Made by a program: the position numbers and the translations under genes
The notes under the pieces: generated by a model
Databases searched by the model: none
What the model saw: only the letters and a program-made list of their open reading frames with translations
Told to the model about the DNA's origin: nothing
DNA from: an uncultured Alistipes sp.
GTDB taxonomy: Bacteria; Bacteroidota; Bacteroidia; Bacteroidales; Rikenellaceae
Reading direction: 5' to 3'
DNA: 9,861 nucleotides
NCBI GenBank assembly: GCA_934754975.1
Contig: CAKVKI010000089.1
Span: 1 to 9,861, forward strand
Part shown: piece by piece, positions 6,127-9,861 of the stretch
How the letters are laid out: every line of letters begins with the position of its first letter
How positions within the stretch are numbered: the first letter of the stretch is position 1

Positions 6127-8133
6127 ATGAAAAAACTCTTCCTTTTTTTCTGTCTTCTGTTCCTGCTGCCGGCCGCCGCTTTGTGCAGGGATAAAACCTA
6201 TACGATTCAGTCACCCGATTGTTCGTTGACTGTCACGATCGGATGCGGTGATCGAATCGTATATTCTGTTCGATCGGATACGAATCAGATTTTGAAACCT
6301 TCGCCTGTGGCTCTCAGGCTTGTTTCCGGCGAATGCTGGGGCGAGCGGAGCCGGGTGACCGGAGTGCGGCACTACCGGATCGACGCGGTACACGACGCGC
6401 CTATTTATAAAAAGCAGAAGGTGGAAGACCGCTGCAACGGGATCGTGATCGATTTCCGGGAGGGATTTTCGCTGGAGTTCCGGGCCTATGACGACGCGGT
6501 GGCCTACCGCTTCGTCGTGCGGCAGTCCGGCGAAGTGGCGGTCGCGGGCGAAGAGGCCCGGTTCCGGTTCGCTCCGGGGGCCGTCGCATTCGTGCCCTAT
6601 GTGCGCGATACCCCTTACAGGCACGACGGACTGGCTTTCGGCGAGCAGTTCATGCAGTCGTTCGAGAATACCTATACCCGTACGCCGCTTTGCGAAATGG
6701 ATTCCGCCCGCTTGGCGTTCCTGCCGCTGCTCGTACAGACGGCCGGGGGAATGAACGTCTGTATTACGGACGCCGACCTCGAATCCTATCCGGGCATGTT
6801 CCTGCACCGAAGCGGCGCGGACGAACTCGAAGGCGTTTTCGCGCCCTCTCCGCGGAAGGTCGTGCCGGGCGGTTACGACCGCATGCAGGGTGTGGTCGAG
6901 GAGTACGAGCCGTTCATAGCATCGCTTGCACCGGGAGACCGCCTGCCGTGGCGGGCGCTCAGTATCGTGCGGGAGGATACCCGGCTCGCGGATAACGATC
7001 TGGTATGGAAACTCGCTTCTCCCTGCCGGTTCGACGATATTTCGTGGATCGAACCCGGCAAGGCCGCGTGGGAGTGGTGGAACGACTGGGGACTTCACGG
7101 CGTGGATTTCACGGCGGGGATCAACCAGCCTACCTATGAATATTACATCGATTTTGCATCCCGCAACGGTCTGCGCTACCTCGTTCTGGACGACGGTTGG
7201 AGCCGCGATCACCATTCGCCGCTGGAGACGGCTCCCGGAATCGACCTGCCGGCGTTGGTGAAGTACGGGGAAGAACGGGGCGTCGGATTGATCCTCTGGC
7301 TCGGCTACCTTCCGTTTGCCGGGCAGATGGAAGAGCTTTGCGAGTACTATTCCGGGATGGGCGTCAAGGGATTCAAAGTCGATTTTATGGACAGGGACGA
7401 CCAGCAGATGGTCCGGTTCGTCTACGATGCCGCCCGTACGGCCGCACGGCATAAATTGCTGCTCGACCTGCACGGCATATTCAAGCCTGCGGGAATTCAG
7501 CGGACGTATCCCAACGTCATCAATTTCGAAGGCGTGCATGGGCTGGAGCAGGTCAAATGGTCGCCCGTCGAGGTCGATCAGGTTACCTACGATGTGACGG
7601 TTCCCTTCATCCGGATGATGGCCGGGCCGATGGATTATACACAGGGCGCCATGCGCAATGCCTCGAAAGCGAATTTCCGGCCGGTGAATTCCGAGCCGAT
7701 GAGTCAGGGAACCCGCTGCCGGCAGCTGGCCGGGTATGTCGTGTTCGATGCTCCGCTCGCGATGCTGTGCGACTCTCCATCGGCTTACGACCGGGAACCC
7801 GAATGCTTGCGCTTCATCTCCGGCGTGCCTACGGTCTGGGATGAGACCGAGGTGCTGTCCGGCCAGGTCGGCGACCATATCGTGACGGCGCGCCGTTCCG
7901 GCGACGTGTGGTATGTCGGGGGACTTGCCGACTGGGACGGGCGTTCGGTCCGGGTCGATCTCTCGCTGCTGCCCGAAGGGGCGTATGTGGTGGAGCTGTT
8001 CCGCGACGGTCAGAACGCGGCGCGCATCGCCCAAGACTATGTCCGGGAAGAGTTCCTGCTGGCTCCCGGTAAATCGTTCGATGTGAAAATGTTCCCCGGA
8101 GGCGGTTTCGCCGCCCGGATAACCAAGAGATAG
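6127..8133 (+). CDS. GH97 glycosidase, retaining alpha-galactosidase type
   Basis: 668-residue exported glycosidase that probably removes terminal alpha-galactose with retention. Seen: a signal peptide (MKKLFLFF, hydrophobic to about residue 19; Leu before Cys20 argues against a lipobox), a GH97 N-terminal beta-sandwich (about 24-285), a TIM barrel (about 290-560) and a C-terminal beta domain (about 570-668). Family motifs include DLESYPGMFL (217-226), WEWWNDWG (315-322), LDDGW (354-358), KVDFMDRDDQ (417-426), RTYPN (459-463) and GPMDYTQGAM (500-509). Asp419 and Glu474 are 55 residues apart, as are the nucleophile Asp415 and acid/base Glu470 of the retaining alpha-galactosidase BtGH97b. Gly450 stands where inverting SusB has its base Glu508, and Glu468 matches the calcium ligand Glu526. 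SusB-like alpha-glucosidase activity is therefore unlikely. The SusB ligand Glu194 appears as Asp215, a mild change. First gene of the plus-strand operon, with the symporter 3 bp downstream. Specificity beyond alpha-galactoside is open. Confidence 0.9.
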   Translation: MKKLFLFFCLLFLLPAAALCRDKTYTIQSPDCSLTVTIGCGDRIVYSVRSDTNQILKPSPVALRLVSGECWGERSRVTGVRHYRIDAVHDAPIYKKQKVEDRCNGIVIDFREGFSLEFRAYDDAVAYRFVVRQSGEVAVAGEEARFRFAPGAVAFVPYVRDTPYRHDGLAFGEQFMQSFENTYTRTPLCEMDSARLAFLPLLVQTAGGMNVCITDADLESYPGMFLHRSGADELEGVFAPSPRKVVPGGYDRMQGVVEEYEPFIASLAPGDRLPWRALSIVREDTRLADNDLVWKLASPCRFDDISWIEPGKAAWEWWNDWGLHGVDFTAGINQPTYEYYIDFASRNGLRYLVLDDGWSRDHHSPLETAPGIDLPALVKYGEERGVGLILWLGYLPFAGQMEELCEYYSGMGVKGFKVDFMDRDDQQMVRFVYDAARTAARHKLLLDLHGIFKPAGIQRTYPNVINFEGVHGLEQVKWSPVEVDQVTYDVTVPFIRMMAGPMDYTQGAMRNASKANFRPVNSEPMSQGTRCRQLAGYVVFDAPLAMLCDSPSAYDREPECLRFISGVPTVWDETEVLSGQVGDHIVTARRSGDVWYVGGLADWDGRSVRVDLSLLPEGAYVVELFRDGQNAARIAQDYVREEFLLAPGKSFDVKMFPGGGFAARITKR

Positions 8134-8136
8134 CGT

Positions 8137-9474
8137 ATGGGCATACGTCTTAGGGAAAAGATCGGTTACGGACTCGGCGATACGGCCTCTTCGATGCTGT
8201 GGAAACTCTTCAGCGTCTACCTGATGTTCTTCTATACGGACATCTGCGGCATCGACGCATGGGTGGTCGGCGTCCTTTTTCTGGTGACGCGGATCTGGGA
8301 TTCGCTGCTCGATCCCGTCGTCGGGCTTCTGTGCGACCGTACGCACAGCCGTTGGGGGACTTTCCGGCCGTGGCTGTTGTGGGGCGCCCTGCCTTTCGGG
8401 GCGTTGGGCGTCCTGACCTTCTACATGCCGGAGTGGGGAGCCGGCGGAAAGGTGGTCTATGCGACCGTGACCTATTCGCTGATGATGATCGTTTATTCGT
8501 CGGTCAATGTGCCTTATGCCGCACTGCTCGGCGTCATGTCGGCCGATCCGCACGAACGCACGGTGTTCGCCGCGTTCAGGATGACCTTCGCCGCCGCAGG
8601 CAGTATGCTGGTCGTGCTGGCGGTCGAGGCGCTGGTGAAAGCCTTTCGGCCGTGGGCCGGGCTGTCGGGGAGCTGGACCGCGGCGGTCGCTGTCGTGGCC
8701 GCGCTTGCCGTCGTGTTGTTTTTCGTGACGTTCTCAACGACGCGGGAACGGGTCCGGCCCGTGCGGGCGGAACGGCATCCGGTGCTGCTCTCGCTGCGCG
8801 ACCTGCTGCACAACAAGCCGTGGCTGATACTTGCCGGGGCGGCCGTATGTCTTCAGGTGTTCAATGCGTTCCGGGAGAGCGGGACGATCTATTTCTTCAA
8901 GTATTGCGTGGCCGGCGAAACTGTCGGGACGATGTCGTTCGCCGGGATCGCCCTGACCGGGTCGGCCCTGTTCCTCGCCGTGGGGCAGTTTTTCAACATT
9001 GCGGGCATCGTGCTGATCCCCTTCGCCGCGGACCGGTTCGGACGCCGGCGGACGCTTGTAGGCGCCTTGCTGCTCACGGCCGTTTTCAGTTTCGCTTTCT
9101 ATTTCGTGCGGCAAGGCGGTTATTCCGTGCTGCTTCTGGCGCAGGCGCTCATCAGCCTGAGCGTCGGCGGGGTGCTGCCGCTGCTCTGGGCCATGTCCGC
9201 CGATACGGCGGACTATGCCGAACAGCGTTCGGGCCGCCGGGATACGGGGCTGATATTCTCCTCCTATTCGATGGCGCAGAAGATGGGCTGGGCGGTCGGA
9301 AGCGCCGCTACGGCGTGGATACTGTCGCTGGCCGGATTCGAAGCGAATACCGTCCAGTCGCCGGCTGCGCTCACGGTTATCGGCTGTCTGCAAAGCGTCT
9401 TCCCGGCTTTGGCCGCCTTGGGGGCATGTGCCTTTATTCTGTTTTATCCGCTGGCCGGCTCCCGGTCCCAATAA
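8137..9474 (+). CDS. GPH-family (MelB-like) cation:sugar symporter
   Basis: 445-residue inner-membrane transporter of the glycoside-pentoside-hexuronide:cation symporter family (major facilitator fold), with hydrophobic segments enough for about 12 helices. Seen: KIGYGLGD (8-15), FFYTDICGI (31-39), RIWDSLLDP (52-60), DRTHSRWGTFRP (67-78), and the C-terminal family run ADTADYAEQRSGRRDTG (355-371) with QKMGWAVG (381-388). Helix II aligns with E. coli MelB without gaps: Asp55 and Asp59, the Na+-site acids, and Arg52 are conserved, so Na+ or H+ coupling is likely. Two MelB sugar-contact acids are changed, Asp19 to Ser19 and Asp124 to Asn124, as in several family members with other substrates, so melibiose is not assumed. 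It starts 3 bp after the GH97 stop and probably imports a sugar released in the periplasm. It has no signal peptide; the first helix begins near residue 16. The substrate is not known. Confidence 0.92.
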   Translation: MGIRLREKIGYGLGDTASSMLWKLFSVYLMFFYTDICGIDAWVVGVLFLVTRIWDSLLDPVVGLLCDRTHSRWGTFRPWLLWGALPFGALGVLTFYMPEWGAGGKVVYATVTYSLMMIVYSSVNVPYAALLGVMSADPHERTVFAAFRMTFAAAGSMLVVLAVEALVKAFRPWAGLSGSWTAAVAVVAALAVVLFFVTFSTTRERVRPVRAERHPVLLSLRDLLHNKPWLILAGAAVCLQVFNAFRESGTIYFFKYCVAGETVGTMSFAGIALTGSALFLAVGQFFNIAGIVLIPFAADRFGRRRTLVGALLLTAVFSFAFYFVRQGGYSVLLLAQALISLSVGGVLPLLWAMSADTADYAEQRSGRRDTGLIFSSYSMAQKMGWAVGSAATAWILSLAGFEANTVQSPAALTVIGCLQSVFPALAALGACAFILFYPLAGSRSQ

Positions 9475-9483
9475 TGATTCGTT

Positions 9484-9861
9484 ATGCCCAATCCTGACAT
9501 ATTGACCGAGATACCGCCTATCTCCCGGCAAGACTGTTTCGTCGTGTTCGACCGTTACAAGCGTGAATTTTGCTTTCCGGTACATATCCATAAGGAGTAC
9601 GAGCTGAACCTTGTATGCGGGGCAAAGGGGGCGACCCGTATCGTGGGCGACTCCGTCCGCGAAATATCCGACAAGGATCTGGTACTCATCACGGGTTCCT
9701 ACCTCGAACACGCATGGCTGAACGGCAATTTTTCGAAGAATGCCGATGTCCATGAGGTCTGCGTGCAGTTTTCTCCCGATCTGTTCGAATCGGGGTTTAT
9801 CGACAGGAAGCAGTTCTATCCGATCAAGAAGATGTTCGAATATACACGGCGCGGTATCGCA
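9484..9861 (+). CDS. AraC-family transcription regulator, N-terminal cupin domain only
   Basis: Partial gene: 126 codons to the right edge, still open. The visible part is an AraC-type sugar-sensing cupin: FPVHIHKEYELNLV (31-44), with His34, His36 and Glu40 in the usual metal/ligand positions, then GDSVREISDKDLVLIT (55-70), YLEHAW (73-78) and EVCVQFSP (91-98). The C-terminal double helix-turn-helix expected of the family lies beyond the window, so regulator status rests on the cupin and the context. It starts 9 bp after the symporter stop. An earlier ATG at 9474 overlaps that stop but gives only 7 codons in another frame. Cotranscription with the symporter suggests it senses the imported sugar in the cytoplasm and controls one or both divergent operons (inference). 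A plain cupin enzyme is a less likely alternative. Confidence 0.8.
   Translation, partial: MPNPDILTEIPPISRQDCFVVFDRYKREFCFPVHIHKEYELNLVCGAKGATRIVGDSVREISDKDLVLITGSYLEHAWLNGNFSKNADVHEVCVQFSPDLFESGFIDRKQFYPIKKMFEYTRRGIA

Noticed and set aside
5856..6262. 14-nt identical word at 5856-5869 and 6249-6262, one copy within the GH97 coding region
   Set aside because: A match of this length is plausible by chance in a window of this size, and one copy encodes ordinary GH97 residues; kept only as a possible regulator site.
6211..8553. 780-codon minus-strand open frame opposite GH97 and the symporter
   Set aside because: It spans two well-supported genes in antisense, has no recognisable domain, and long antisense frames are expected in GC-rich coding DNA.
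9474..9497. ATG overlapping the symporter stop (TAATGA)
   Set aside because: Opens only 7 codons before a stop; the real AraC-family start is at 9484.

Overview
The window looks like part of a polysaccharide utilization locus (PUL) from a GC-rich member of the Bacteroidota. The evidence is a SusC-type TonB-dependent receptor start, a SusE/SusF-type surface lipoprotein, a GH97 enzyme, A-rich leaders without Shine-Dalgarno sequences, and a good match to the Bacteroides-type -33/-7 promoter. The coding DNA is clearly GC-rich by eye, which fits Alistipes/Rikenellaceae better than Bacteroides. That genus guess is inference.

Layout. Two tightly packed gene sets diverge from one AT-rich regulatory region at 5755-6126. 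The left set is on the minus strand, in transcription order: SusE/F-like lipoprotein (5754-4189), GH2 beta-mannosidase (4186-1616), GH37 trehalase-family lipoprotein (1596-250), then the N-terminus of a SusC-like receptor (227 to the left edge). The right set is on the plus strand: GH97 of the retaining alpha-galactosidase type (6127-8133), a GPH/MelB-type cation:sugar symporter (8137-9474), and the N-terminal cupin half of an AraC-family regulator (9484 to the right edge). Gaps between genes are 2-22 bp, so each set is probably one operon. No rRNA, tRNA, CRISPR array or mobile element was seen, and no terminator is expected because both operons run out of the window.

How it may work together. 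The SusE/F-like protein and the SusC complex would capture and import a glycan at the outer membrane. The three exported glycosidases would trim it. The GPH symporter would bring released mono- or disaccharide into the cytoplasm, where the AraC-family protein could sense it. Beta-mannosidase plus alpha-galactosidase suggests a galactomannan-like or other mixed Gal/Man glycan (inference). No endo-acting enzyme and no SusD are in the window; both may lie outside it.

Most notable: the GH37 protein keeps both catalytic acids but lacks two of the three arginines that bind trehalose in E. coli TreA and has other pocket changes, so it may not be a trehalase. The gene order, with SusE/F first and SusC last, is unusual. 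The GH97 active site matches the retaining clade. The symporter has lost two MelB sugar-contact acids. The divergent region holds a palindrome and two interleaved inverted repeats.
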